NCBI RefSeq assembly: GCF_003014735.1
Contig: NZ_PYAX01000009.1
Coordinates: 310,001-374,000, forward strand
Origin: Saccharothrix carnea
Lineage (GTDB): Bacteria; Actinomycetota; Actinomycetes; Mycobacteriales; Pseudonocardiaceae
Length of the DNA: 64,000 bases
Reading direction: 5' to 3'
The notes beneath the pieces were generated by a model that searched no databases, was not told the origin of the DNA, and was given only the letters and a program-made list of their open reading frames with translations. The first letter of the stretch is position 1. Each line of letters begins with the position of its first letter. Of this stretch, positions 25,297 through 33,533 are shown one piece after another. The position numbers and the translations under genes were made by a program.

Positions 25297-26571
25297 ATGG
25301 GACACGAGGAGTTGCTGGCCAGGCACCGCGCCGTGATGCCCCGCTGGATGGCCCTCTACTACGAGCACCCGATCGAGCTGGCGAGCGCGAGCGGACGCCG
25401 CGTCACCGACCGTGAAGGCCGCACCTACCTGGACTTCTTCGCCGGCATCCTGACCAACGCGGTCGGCTACGACGTCGCCGAGATCTCCGACGCGATCCGG
25501 TCCCAGCTCTCGACCGGCGTGCTGCACAGCTCCACGCTCTACCTGATCCGCTCGCAGGTCGAGCTTGCCGAGAAGATCGCCGAGCTGTCCGGCATCCCGG
25601 ACGCCAAGGTCTTCTTCACCAACTCCGGCACCGAGGCCAACGAGACGGCGCTCATGCTGGCCACCCAGTACCGCCGCAGCGACCAGGTCCTCGCGCTGCG
25701 CAACTCCTACCACGGCCGCGCGTTCGCCACGGTCGCGATCACCGGCAACCGCGGTTGGTCGGCGTCCTCGCTCAGCCCGGTCAAGGTCAGCTGGGTGCAC
25801 GGCGGCTACCGGTTCCGCAGCCCGTTCAAGGACCTCTCCGACGCCGACTACGTCAAGGCGTGCGTGGCGGACCTGCGCGAGGTGATCGAGACGACGACCG
25901 CCGGCGACGTGGCGTGCATGATCGCCGAACCGATCCAGGGCGTCGGCGGGTTCTCCTCGCCGCCGGACGGGTTGTTCGGCGCGTTCAAGGAAGTGCTGGA
26001 CGAGTACGGCATCCTGTTCGTCTCCGACGAGGTGCAGACCGGCTGGGGCCGCACCGGGGAGCACTTCTGGGGCATCCAGTCACACGGCGTGACGCCCGAC
26101 GCGATGACATTCGCCAAGGGCCTGGGCAACGGCCTGGCGATCGGTGGCGTGGTCGCGCGCGGTGACCTGATGGACTGCCTCACGGCCCACTCGCTGTCCA
26201 CGTTCGGTGGTAACCCGATCGCCACGACCGGTGCCCTGGCCACGCTGAACTACCTGCTCGACCACGACCTGCAGGCCAACGCCGCGAAGCTCGGCGAACG
26301 CCTGATCGACGGGTTGCGGGACATCGCGGCGGACCGGCCGGCGGTCGGCGACGTGCGCGGCAAGGGGTTGATGATCGGCATCGAGCTGGTGGGCGCCGAT
26401 GGTGCGCCCGACGCGGCGAAGGCGGTCGCGGTGCTGGAGGGCACCCGGGAACGCGGGTTGCTGGTGGGCAAGGGCGGCTTGTACGGCAACGTCATCCGCC
26501 TCGCGCCCCCGATGACGTTGACCGAGGACGAGGTCGAGGAAGCGCTCGGCATCCTGGAGGACGTGCTGTGA
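25297..26571 (+). CDS. Class III aminotransferase, probable beta-alanine (omega-amino acid) transaminase
   Basis: The 424-residue PLP enzyme shows class III motifs: FFTNSGTEANETALMLA (cofactor phosphate loop), NSYHGRAFAT, IAEPIQGVGGF, FVSDEVQTGWGRTG and the PLP lysine in TFAKGLGNGL near residue 272. It is translationally coupled (GTGA) to a methylmalonate-semialdehyde-type dehydrogenase, which is the next step if the substrate is beta-alanine giving malonate semialdehyde. This matches the end product of the nearby dihydropyrimidinase/ureidopropionase operon. Substrate assignment rests on context. Start ATG 25297 has GGAGGA upstream. Confidence 0.9.
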   Translation: MGHEELLARHRAVMPRWMALYYEHPIELASASGRRVTDREGRTYLDFFAGILTNAVGYDVAEISDAIRSQLSTGVLHSSTLYLIRSQVELAEKIAELSGIPDAKVFFTNSGTEANETALMLATQYRRSDQVLALRNSYHGRAFATVAITGNRGWSASSLSPVKVSWVHGGYRFRSPFKDLSDADYVKACVADLREVIETTTAGDVACMIAEPIQGVGGFSSPPDGLFGAFKEVLDEYGILFVSDEVQTGWGRTGEHFWGIQSHGVTPDAMTFAKGLGNGLAIGGVVARGDLMDCLTAHSLSTFGGNPIATTGALATLNYLLDHDLQANAAKLGERLIDGLRDIAADRPAVGDVRGKGLMIGIELVGADGAPDAAKAVAVLEGTRERGLLVGKGGLYGNVIRLAPPMTLTEDEVEEALGILEDVL

Positions 26572-28061
26572 ACACCATTACGCACTGGATCGGCGGCAAG
26601 CCGTGGCAGGGCGGGAGCGCGCGCTCTGGTGACGTGTACGACCCGGCGACGGGGCAGGTGGCGGGTCGGGTCGACTTCGCTGATCAGTCCACTGTGGACG
26701 AGGCGGTGGTGGCGGCGCGCGAGGCGTTCACGTCGTGGCGCGACGCATCGCTGGCGCAGCGGTCGAACGTGATGTTCGCGTTCCGGGAGCTGTTGAACGC
26801 GCGCAAGGGCGACCTGGCCGCGATCGTCACGGCCGAGCACGGCAAGGTGCTGTCCGACGCGGCGGGGGAGGTGCAGCGCGCGCTGGAGGCCGTGGAGTTC
26901 GCGTGCGGCATCCCGCACCTGCTCAAAGGCGGATTCAGCGAGAACGCCTCCACGCGGGTCGACGTGTACTCGATCCAGCAGCCGCTGGGCGTGGTCGGCG
27001 TCATCTCGCCGTTCAACTTCCCGGCCATGGTGCCGCTGTGGTTCGTGCCCAACGCGATCGCCTGCGGCAACGCGGTGGTGCTCAAGCCCTCGGAGAAGGA
27101 CCCGTCGGCGGCCAACTTCATCGCGGAGCTGTTCGCCGAGGCCGGGTTGCCGGACGGGGTGCTGAACGTCGTGCACGGCGACAAGGTCGCGGTCGACCGG
27201 CTCCTGGAGCACCCGGACGTGAAGGCGGTGTCGTTCGTGGGGTCGACGCCGATCGCGCGGTACGTCTACGAGACCGGCACGCGGCACGGCAAGCGCGTGC
27301 AGGCGTTGGGCGGCGCGAAGAACCACATGGTCGTGCTGCCCGACGCGGACCTCGACCTGGCGGCGGACGCGGCGGTGTCGGCCGGGTTCGGCTCGGCGGG
27401 TGAGCGGTGCATGGCGATCTCGGTGGTGGTCGCGGTGGACCCGGTCGGTGACGAGCTGGTGTCGAAGATCGTGGATCGGATCCGGGGTCTGCACGTGGGT
27501 GACGGTCGTCGTCCTGGGTGCGAGATGGGGCCTTTGGTGACGGGCGCTCACCGTGATCGGGTGCTGTCTTATGTAGACAGTGGGCAGGTCGAGGGTGCGT
27601 CGTTGGTCGTGGACGGACGACAGCATGCGATTGATGGTGCGGCGGAGGGGTTCTGGCTCGGGCCGACGCTGTTCGACCACGTCGGCACGGACATGGCGAT
27701 CTACCGGGACGAGATCTTCGGGCCGGTGCTGTCGGTGCTGCGGGTGGCGACGTACGACGACGCGTTGGACGTGGTGAACGCGAATCCGTACGGGAATGGG
27801 ACGGCGATCTTCACCAACGACGGTGGTGCGGCGCGGCGGTTCCAGAACGAGGTCGAGGTCGGGATGGTGGGCGTGAACGTGCCGATCCCGGTGCCGGTGG
27901 CGTACTACTCGTTCGGCGGGTGGAAGGACTCGCTGTTCGGCGACTCGCACGCTTATGGGCCGGAGGGGGTGCACTTCTTCACCCGCACCAAGGTGGTGAC
28001 GGGTCGGTGGTTGGACCCCTCGCACGGCGGCGTGAACCTGGGCTTCCCCCAGAACACCTGA
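26568..28061 (+). CDS. mmsA: CoA-acylating (methyl)malonate-semialdehyde dehydrogenase
   Basis: The 497-residue aldehyde dehydrogenase has the MmsA/IolA pattern: GVVGVISPFNFPAMVPLWFV, KPSEKDPSAA, the catalytic cysteine in GSAGERCMAIS near residue 283, and the C-terminal SFGGWKDSLFGD. The family converts malonate or methylmalonate semialdehyde with CoA and NAD to acetyl- or propionyl-CoA. Coupled behind the aminotransferase, it completes conversion of beta-alanine to acetyl-CoA. Codon choice in the second half (from about 27430) is slightly less GC-biased than neighbours. Repeat family 1 follows its stop. Confidence 0.93.
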   Translation: MNTITHWIGGKPWQGGSARSGDVYDPATGQVAGRVDFADQSTVDEAVVAAREAFTSWRDASLAQRSNVMFAFRELLNARKGDLAAIVTAEHGKVLSDAAGEVQRALEAVEFACGIPHLLKGGFSENASTRVDVYSIQQPLGVVGVISPFNFPAMVPLWFVPNAIACGNAVVLKPSEKDPSAANFIAELFAEAGLPDGVLNVVHGDKVAVDRLLEHPDVKAVSFVGSTPIARYVYETGTRHGKRVQALGGAKNHMVVLPDADLDLAADAAVSAGFGSAGERCMAISVVVAVDPVGDELVSKIVDRIRGLHVGDGRRPGCEMGPLVTGAHRDRVLSYVDSGQVEGASLVVDGRQHAIDGAAEGFWLGPTLFDHVGTDMAIYRDEIFGPVLSVLRVATYDDALDVVNANPYGNGTAIFTNDGGAARRFQNEVEVGMVGVNVPIPVPVAYYSFGGWKDSLFGDSHAYGPEGVHFFTRTKVVTGRWLDPSHGGVNLGFPQNT

Positions 28062-28091
28062 CCCACCCACCAGCGTGTCATACCTTCCGAA

Positions 28092-28210
28092 CGCGCGTGT
28101 CGAACGTCCAGGACCCCTGAGTTCAACGCTCAGAGCGCGAGAGTCGTACGTTCGGGGCGCGAGAGTCCAACGCTCAGGGCACCTGAGTTCAACGCTCAGG
28201 CCGCGTGAGT
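28092..28210. repeat. Tandem 21-23 bp repeat cluster behind mmsA (repeat family 1)
   Basis: Five to six head-to-tail units follow the mmsA stop: GCGCGTGTCGAACGTCCAGG, CCTGAGTTCAACGCTCAGAG, GCGAGAGTCGTACGTTCGGG, GCGAGAGTCCAACGCTCAGG, CCTGAGTTCAACGCTCAGG, and a partial GCGTGAGTCC. The unit is that of the clusters at 4006-4082 and 59579-59700, but here all copies share polarity and form no long stem. Confidence 0.8.
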
Positions 28211-28216
28211 CCGGCT

Positions 28217-28341
28217 CGATTTGACATGGGGCCTTACGGGTACTCCAGGCAGGTCGAAGCCGGCAGGCCCGGCGGGACGCTTTTCCCCGCCGGGCCTGCC
28301 GGCTCCGACCAGCCTAAAGCACCCGAACCCCATGTAAATCG
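28217..28341. terminator. Long hairpin with perfect 18-bp core between convergent genes
   Basis: GCCGGCAGGCCCGGCGGG (28259-28276) pairs perfectly with 28286-28303 across a 9-nt loop containing TTTT. The pairing continues imperfectly outward, from GATTTGACATGGGG (28217 on) against CCCCATGTAAATC (ending 28341), giving a 125-nt structure. It lies between the convergent mmsA and EF-G-like genes and could terminate both. Its length goes beyond an ordinary terminator, so a repeat element is an alternative. Nothing else is seen between 28342 and 28420. Confidence 0.65.
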
Positions 28342-28420
28342 GGCCTTTGCGGTGGGGTGCGGGTCCGATGTGGGCACGTCGGCCGGTGGCTTCGGAGGGC
28401 GGGTCCGTGGTGGGTGGTGG

Positions 28421-30478
28421 TTATTTTGCTTGTGTGGCGAGGGCTTGGGGGAGTGGGTCGTAGCGGGTGAAGTGGCGGGTGTAGGTGCCGGTGCCCGAGG
28501 TGAGGGAGCGGAGTTCCACGGCGTAGCGCAGTAGTTCGGTGGCGGGGACTTCGGCGCGGATGGTGGTGTAGCCGGGGCTGTCGGCTTCGGTGCCGAGTAC
28601 GCGGCCCCGGCGGCTGGAGAGGTCGCCCAGGACGGTGCCCAGGTGGTCGTCCGGCAATCGCACGGTCACCTCGTCGACCGGTTCCAGCAGGCACGTGTGG
28701 CCGGTTGTGGCGGCGTCCTTCAGGGCCAGTGCGCCGGCGGTTTGGAAGGCGGCGTCCGAGGAGTCGACCGAGTGGGCCTTGCCGTCGACCAGGGTGACCC
28801 GGAGGTCCACGACGGGGTGGCCGCCTTGAAGGCCGCGTTCGAGTTGGGCGCGCACGCCCTTCTCGACGCTGGGGATGAACTGGTTGGGGATCGCGCCGCC
28901 GACGATCTTGTCCACGAACTCGAAGCCGGAGCCGCGTGGCAGGGGTTCGACGATGATGTCGCACACGGCGTACTGGCCGTGGCCGCCGGACTGCTTCACG
29001 TGTCGGCCGTGGCCCTTGGCCTGGCCGGCGAACGTCTCCCGCAACGCCACGCGCACCGGTTCGGTGTCGACCTCCGCGCCGCCGGCGCGCAGTCTGGCCA
29101 GCACGACGTCCGCGTGCGCCTCGCCCATGCACCACAGCACGAGTTGGTGGGTCTCGGCGTTGCGCTCCAGCCGCAGGGTGGGGTCGCCCGCCACCAGCTT
29201 GCCCAGGTTGCGCGCCAGGTTGTCCTCGTCGCTGCGGCTGCGCGGCACGACGGCCACCGGCAGCAGCGGTTCCGGCATCTCCCACGGGGCCATCAGCAGC
29301 GGCTTCTCCGGCGCGGACACCGTGTCGCCGGTCTCGGCGGAGCCCAGCTTGGTCAACGCGCACAGGTCGCCCGCCACGCAGTACGGCACCTCGCGCAGGC
29401 TCGCGCCCAACGGCGAGTAGACGTGCGCCACCCGTTCGTCGACGTCGTGGTCCTCGTGACCGCGGTCGGCCATGCCGTGACCCGACACGTGCACCGGCCG
29501 TTCGGGGCGCAGCGTCCCGGAGAACACGCGCACCAGCGACACCCGACCGACGTAGGAGTCGACCGCCGTGCGCACGACCTCGGCGACGAGCGGGCCGTTC
29601 GGGTCGGCTTCCAGGCGCGGCTGGGGGATGCCGTCCACTCCGGTGACCTCGGGCAGCGGGTGTTCCAGGGGAGAGGGGAACGCGCGGGCGATGCCGTCGA
29701 GCACTTCCGGCAGGCCGAGGCCGGTCAGCGCGCACACCGGCATCACCGGGTGGAACGAGCCGCGCGCGACCGCCGTCTCCAGGTCGGCGATCAGCGTCGC
29801 CTGGTCGATCTCCTCGCCGCCGAGGTAGCGGTCCATCAGGGTCTCGTCCTCGCTCTCCGCGATGATCCCCTCGATGAGCGCGTTGCGCTCCTCCTCGAAG
29901 CGGGGGTCGTCGGTGGTGAGCAGGTTGACCAGGCCGTCGCCATCGGGCAGGTAGAGGGGGACCACGCCCGTGCCGAACGCCGCCTGGCACGAGGCGATCT
30001 CGCCCGGCACGTCGGCGCGCTGGTGATCGGTCCTGGCGACCACGACCGCGCGCGGCATGCCCACCATCGCGCACTCCTCCCACAGCGCCACGGTGGCCGG
30101 GTCGACGCCTTCCGCCGCGCTGACCACGAACAGCGCCGCGTCCGCCGCGCGCAGGCCGGCGCGCAGCTCGCCGACGAAGTCCGCGTAACCCGGGGTGTCG
30201 ATGAGGTTGATCTTGATGTCGCCGTGCTGGACGGGGGCGACCGAGAGACCGACCGACCGCTGCTGGCGCACCGCCGCCGGGTCGTGGTCGCACACCGTGT
30301 TGCCCTCGGTGACCGATCCTGGTCGGGTCAGCACGCCGGTGCTGGCGAGCAGGGCCTCGGCGAGCGTCGTCTTGCCCGAGCCGGACGGGCCGACCAGCAC
30401 GACGTTGCGGACCTTGGCCGGGTCGTCCACAGCGACCGCGCCTGCCGAGTGGCCGTTGTCGGAGTGTTTGCTGCCCAT
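28421..30478 (-). CDS. Elongation factor G-like GTPase (EF-G2/FusA2 type)
   Basis: The 685-residue protein has the EF-G layout: G domain with P-loop GPSGSGKTT (near 30), DTPGYADF, then domains II-V with the conserved GQAKGHGRHVKQSGGHGQYA segment and GGAIPNQFIPSVEKG of domain IV. The G4 motif reads ARTD instead of NKxD, as in divergent EF-G paralogues such as mycobacterial FusA2, and the P-loop lacks the AHIDAGKTT form. It is therefore unlikely to be the main translocase. ATG 30478 has GGAGGG upstream. It is divergent from pdxS across about 270 nt that carry no gene. Confidence 0.88.
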   Translation of the reverse strand: MGSKHSDNGHSAGAVAVDDPAKVRNVVLVGPSGSGKTTLAEALLASTGVLTRPGSVTEGNTVCDHDPAAVRQQRSVGLSVAPVQHGDIKINLIDTPGYADFVGELRAGLRAADAALFVVSAAEGVDPATVALWEECAMVGMPRAVVVARTDHQRADVPGEIASCQAAFGTGVVPLYLPDGDGLVNLLTTDDPRFEEERNALIEGIIAESEDETLMDRYLGGEEIDQATLIADLETAVARGSFHPVMPVCALTGLGLPEVLDGIARAFPSPLEHPLPEVTGVDGIPQPRLEADPNGPLVAEVVRTAVDSYVGRVSLVRVFSGTLRPERPVHVSGHGMADRGHEDHDVDERVAHVYSPLGASLREVPYCVAGDLCALTKLGSAETGDTVSAPEKPLLMAPWEMPEPLLPVAVVPRSRSDEDNLARNLGKLVAGDPTLRLERNAETHQLVLWCMGEAHADVVLARLRAGGAEVDTEPVRVALRETFAGQAKGHGRHVKQSGGHGQYAVCDIIVEPLPRGSGFEFVDKIVGGAIPNQFIPSVEKGVRAQLERGLQGGHPVVDLRVTLVDGKAHSVDSSDAAFQTAGALALKDAATTGHTCLLEPVDEVTVRLPDDHLGTVLGDLSSRRGRVLGTEADSPGYTTIRAEVPATELLRYAVELRSLTSGTGTYTRHFTRYDPLPQALATQAK

Positions 30479-30752
30479 TGGGACCACCCTCCACAAGTAT
30501 TTAGTGTTCGATCTCACACCCGCGGGGCGCGGGGGACAACCCCAAGCGGCCACACCCAACCCGGCAGGAGGAATACCGGTGGAGGTCGCGGCCACGTCGG
30601 TCGCACGTCGCCGCGCCACCAGGTGGTGTAGGCCACTACCTGCGAAGGGAGTGAAAGTGGCCTGCCGAGAACGTGCCTGATTGGCATGCTTCGGCGGTCC
30701 ACGTCGGTCGTACCATGGTGGTGTTCGCCCCCTACTTCCAGAGAGGCTGGTC

Positions 30753-31661
30753 GTGACCACTTCACCCGACGCCGGCACCCAGGTCACCGGCACTTCCCGC
30801 GTCAAGCGGGGCATGGCGGAGATGCTCAAGGGCGGCGTGATCATGGACGTGGTCAACGCCGAGCAGGCCAAGATCGCCGAGGACGCCGGTGCCGTGGCCG
30901 TGATGGCGCTGGAGCGGGTGCCCGCCGACATCCGCGCGCAGGGCGGCGTGTCCCGGATGAGCGACCCGGACATGATCGACGGCATCATCAACGCGGTGTC
31001 GATCCCGGTGATGGCCAAGGCCCGCATCGGGCACTTCGTCGAGGCGCAGGTGCTGCAGTCCCTCGGCGTGGACTACATCGACGAGTCCGAGGTGCTCACC
31101 CCGGCCGACTACGCCAACCACATCGACAAGTGGCAGTTCACCGTGCCGTTCGTCTGCGGTGCGACGAACCTGGGCGAGGCGCTGCGCCGCATCACCGAGG
31201 GCGCGGCGATGATCCGCTCCAAGGGCGAGGCCGGCACCGGTGACGTCTCCAACGCCACCACGCACATGCGCAAGATCCGCGCCGAGCTCCTGCGGCTGCA
31301 GAACCTGCCCGCCGACGAGCTGTACGTCGCGGCGAAGGAGTTGCAGGCGCCGTACGAGCTGGTCCGCGAGGTGGCCGAGGCGGGCAAGCTGCCGGTCGTG
31401 CTGTTCACCGCGGGCGGTATCGCCACGCCCGCCGACGCGGCGATGATGATGCAGCTCGGCGCGGAGGGCGTGTTCGTCGGCTCGGGCATCTTCAAGTCCG
31501 GCAACCCGGCGCAGCGCGCGGAGGCGATCGTGAAGGCGACGACCTTCTACGACGACCCGGACGTGATCGCGAAGGTGTCGCGCGGCCTCGGTGAGGCGAT
31601 GGTCGGCATCAACGTGGACGAGATCCCGGAGCCCCACCGCCTGGCCGAGCGCGGCTGGTAA
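30753..31661 (+). CDS. pdxS: Pyridoxal 5'-phosphate synthase lyase subunit
   Basis: The 302-residue TIM-barrel subunit makes PLP from ribose 5-phosphate, glyceraldehyde 3-phosphate and ammonia supplied by PdxT. The active-site segments are intact: [13 protein letters not shown] start ([20 protein letters not shown]), [16 protein letters not shown] and the second lysine in [14 protein letters not shown] 30753 is chosen because GAGAGG lies 6 nt upstream; a longer frame from 30681 has no support. A TACCAT hexamer (30711-30716) may be the -10. The glutaminase subunit gene pdxT lies 8 kb away rather than adjacent. Confidence 0.96.
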   Translation: MTTSPDAGTQVTGTSRVKRGMAEMLKGGVIMDVVNAEQAKIAEDAGAVAVMALERVPADIRAQGGVSRMSDPDMIDGIINAVSIPVMAKARIGHFVEAQVLQSLGVDYIDESEVLTPADYANHIDKWQFTVPFVCGATNLGEALRRITEGAAMIRSKGEAGTGDVSNATTHMRKIRAELLRLQNLPADELYVAAKELQAPYELVREVAEAGKLPVVLFTAGGIATPADAAMMMQLGAEGVFVGSGIFKSGNPAQRAEAIVKATTFYDDPDVIAKVSRGLGEAMVGINVDEIPEPHRLAERGW

Positions 31662-31675
31662 CGCTTGGTCGACCC

Positions 31676-31703
31676 GCGGCCCGCCGGACTTCCGGCGGGC
31701 CGC
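31676..31703. terminator. Terminator hairpin after pdxS
   Basis: GCGGCCCGCCGGA (31676-31688) pairs with TCCGGCGGGCCGC (31691-31703) 15 nt after the pdxS stop, leaving an essentially closed 2-4 nt loop. It lacks a U-tract. Confidence 0.75.
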
Positions 31704-31710
31704 AGCGCGT

Positions 31711-31869
31711 TCAGGAGATCGGGTAGACCTCGATGTCGACCTGGTGCCCGTTCGAGCCGGCGAGGTTCGCGTCGGTGGTGACGAGCGGTAGGCCCAACCG
31801 CTCGGCGAGGGCGACGTAGAAGGCGTATCGGTCGATCGGTCGGACGGTTGGATCGCTCGAACGTGTGTG
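31711..31869 (-). pseudogene. Remnant of a PIN-domain (VapC-like) toxin gene
   Basis: On the minus strand a frame ending at TGA 31711-31713 encodes DRYAFYVALAERLGLPLVTT followed by DANLAG and a short tail DIEVYPIS. This is the C-terminal core of a PIN-domain ribonuclease, where the Asp of TTDANL is an active-site acid. Reading upstream, the frame hits a stop at 31870-31872, which is also the stop codon of the XRE-cupin gene, with no start codon between. About 100 N-terminal residues and any antitoxin gene are missing, so it is a decayed fragment. Confidence 0.65.
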
Positions 31870-32427
31870 CTAGACGTGCTCCGAGACCAGCAGGGCAGTC
31901 GTCCCCCGTTCGAGTGCCTGGGCGGTGTGGGGGACGTCGCCGGGGTAGAGCAGGTAGTCGCCGGGGCCCAGTTCGACCGGTTCGGTCTGCGGGCCGGCCA
32001 GCATGCGGCCCGTGCTGACGATGACGTGCTCCACCGTGCCCGGCATGTGGGGTTCGGACTCGCGGGCCGGGCCTGGCTCCAGTTGCAGCATGTAGATGTC
32101 GCGGCGGGCGCCCGGTGGGCACGACGCCAGCAGGGTCGCGGTGTAGTGGGCGCGTTCCGAGTAGATCGCCGGGCCCTCGCCCGCGCGGATCACCCGGACG
32201 CGGGGTGTCGGTGGGTCGACCAGGCGTGAGAACGGCACGCCCAGCGCCACGCCGAGGGCCCACAACGTCTCCACGCTGGGGTTGCCGCTCGCCGACTCCA
32301 GCTGGGACAGCGTGGACTTCGCGATCCCCGCACGCTTCGCCAGTTCGCTCAACGACAGCCCGACGCGTTCGCGCTCACGGCGCAGCGAGGCGGCGATGAC
32401 GTCGAGCGGCGCGCCTGTGTTCGACAT
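31870..32427 (-). CDS. XRE-family regulator with C-terminal cupin domain
   Basis: The protein (185 residues from ATG 32427) has an XRE helix-turn-helix (ERVGLSLSELAKRAGIAKST) and a C-terminal cupin (EPHMPGTVEHVIVSTGRM, LGPGDYLLYPGDVPHTAQA). Such regulators usually sit divergent from an AzlCD exporter, as here. ATG codons at 32472 and 32496 would lengthen it; 32496 has an AAGGG site but would overlap the azlC start by 13 nt, and the added 23 codons show poor GC bias, so I prefer 32427. It is likely an autorepressor and azlCD regulator responding to an amino acid. Confidence 0.85.
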   Translation of the reverse strand: MSNTGAPLDVIAASLRRERERVGLSLSELAKRAGIAKSTLSQLESASGNPSVETLWALGVALGVPFSRLVDPPTPRVRVIRAGEGPAIYSERAHYTATLLASCPPGARRDIYMLQLEPGPARESEPHMPGTVEHVIVSTGRMLAGPQTEPVELGPGDYLLYPGDVPHTAQALERGTTALLVSEHV

Positions 32428-32483
32428 GACAGTCCAATCGTTCGGCTTGACGAACGGGTTGCCTGTGTTCATCGTAGAAGACG
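32428..32483. promoter_or_regulatory. Divergent promoter region of XRE-cupin and azlCD
   Basis: Read on the minus strand, GAACACAGGC occurs twice about 45 bp apart, once just inside the XRE-cupin start and once near 32469. A small palindrome CATCGT-AGAAG-ACGATG (32470-32486) overlaps the azlC start. These are the only symmetrical signals and are candidate operators for the XRE-cupin protein. Confidence 0.35.
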
Positions 32484-33167
32484 ATGCGTTCGACATGGCG
32501 AACCCTTGATGCCGAGCTGCTGCGTGACGTCGCCGCGGTAGCCGCCGGTGCCGCGGTCAGCGGTGCCTCGTTCGGTGCGATCTCCACCGGCGCGGGCCTG
32601 CCCTGGTGGCTGCCCGTGGTGATGTCGCTGCTGGTCTTCGCAGGCGGCTCGCAGTTCATGGCGGTCGGCGTGGTCGCCGCGGGTGGCAGCCCGGCCGCGG
32701 CGGTGCTGGCGGGGCTCCTGCTCAACGTCCGCCACCTGCCGTTCGGTCTGGCGGTCGGTCACGTGCTGGGCCAGGGCCTGCTCCAGCGCCTGGTGGGCAG
32801 CCACCTGCTGATCGACGAGACGACCGCGTTCGCGCTGGCCCAGAGCGACCCGCGCAAGGCCAAGGCCGCCTACTGGTCGTGCGGCGTCGCGCTGTTCATC
32901 GCCTGGAACGTCGCCGTGGTCGCGGGTGCGCTGATCGGCCGGAACATCGGCGACCCGAACGCGTTCGGGCTGGACGCGGCGTTCCCGGCGGCACTGCTGG
33001 CGCTGCTGCTGCCCGCGCTCAAGGACAAGGCCACCCGGCACGCCGCGTTGCTCGGCGCGGCCATCGCGCTGGCCGCCACGCCGTTCCTGCCCGCGGGCGT
33101 GCCGGTGCTGTTCGCGCTCGGCGGCCTGCTCGTCACCGCACGCGCACGACCGGAGGTGAAGGCGTGA
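32484..33167 (+). CDS. azlC: AzlC-family branched-chain amino acid exporter, large subunit
   Basis: The 227-residue membrane protein has about six helices and AzlC motifs: AGAAVSGASFGAISTGAGLP, MSLLVFAGGSQFMAVGVVAA, LLLNVRHLPFGLAVG and LLIDETTAFALAQ. With AzlD it forms a two-subunit exporter for branched-chain amino acids or analogues. ATG 32484 is the only in-frame start that keeps the N-terminus, though its ribosome-binding site is weak. Its stop overlaps azlD by GTGA. Confidence 0.9.
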   Translation: MRSTWRTLDAELLRDVAAVAAGAAVSGASFGAISTGAGLPWWLPVVMSLLVFAGGSQFMAVGVVAAGGSPAAAVLAGLLLNVRHLPFGLAVGHVLGQGLLQRLVGSHLLIDETTAFALAQSDPRKAKAAYWSCGVALFIAWNVAVVAGALIGRNIGDPNAFGLDAAFPAALLALLLPALKDKATRHAALLGAAIALAATPFLPAGVPVLFALGGLLVTARARPEVKA

Positions 33168-33472
33168 CGCTGACCGCCGTCCTGGTGCTCGCCGCGGGCA
33201 CCTACGCGTTCCGCCTGGCCGGGCCGCTGCTGCGCGACCGCCTCACGCTGTCCGACCGGGTCAAGCTGCTGATGACCACTTCGGCGACCGTGCTGCTGTT
33301 CGCCCTGATGGCCACGTCCACGCTGACCAAGGGCCAGGGGTTCGCGGGCCTGGCCCTGCCGATCGGCGTGCTGGTAGGTGGAGTGGCGGCGTGGAGCAAG
33401 GCGCCGTTCGTCGTGGTCGTCGTGCTGGCCGCCGTGACGACCGCCTGCCTGCGGCTCGTCGGCGTGTCCTAG
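33164..33472 (+). CDS. azlD: AzlD-family exporter small subunit
   Basis: The 102-residue protein contains three to four hydrophobic helices (TLTAVLVLAAGTYAFRLAGP; VLLFALMATST; GVLVGGVAAW; FVVVVVLAAVTTACL), the normal AzlD size and pattern with the early YAFRLAGPLL motif. GTG 33164 has GGAGG 8 nt upstream and overlaps the azlC stop. It is the partner subunit of AzlC. Confidence 0.9.
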   Translation: MTLTAVLVLAAGTYAFRLAGPLLRDRLTLSDRVKLLMTTSATVLLFALMATSTLTKGQGFAGLALPIGVLVGGVAAWSKAPFVVVVVLAAVTTACLRLVGVS

Positions 33473-33474
33473 TG

Positions 33475-33527
33475 CCGCGACCGGCAGCCTCCGCCCCGGA
33501 AGACGCGGTGGAGGTTGCCGGTCGCGG
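33475..33527. terminator. Bidirectional terminator between azlD and a convergent gene
   Basis: CCGCGACCGGCAGCCTCCGCC pairs (with small bulges) with GGTGGAGGTTGCCGGTCGCGG ending at 33527. It starts 3 nt after the azlD stop and lies 6 nt from the stop of the convergent DUF6292 gene, so it probably serves both. Confidence 0.75.
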
Positions 33528-33533
33528 TACTGG

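Noticed and set aside
31720..31730. Possible antitoxin for the PIN fragment in the neighbouring XRE-cupin gene
   Set aside because: The XRE-cupin protein has a full cupin domain and the standard AzlCD context, not an antitoxin layout.
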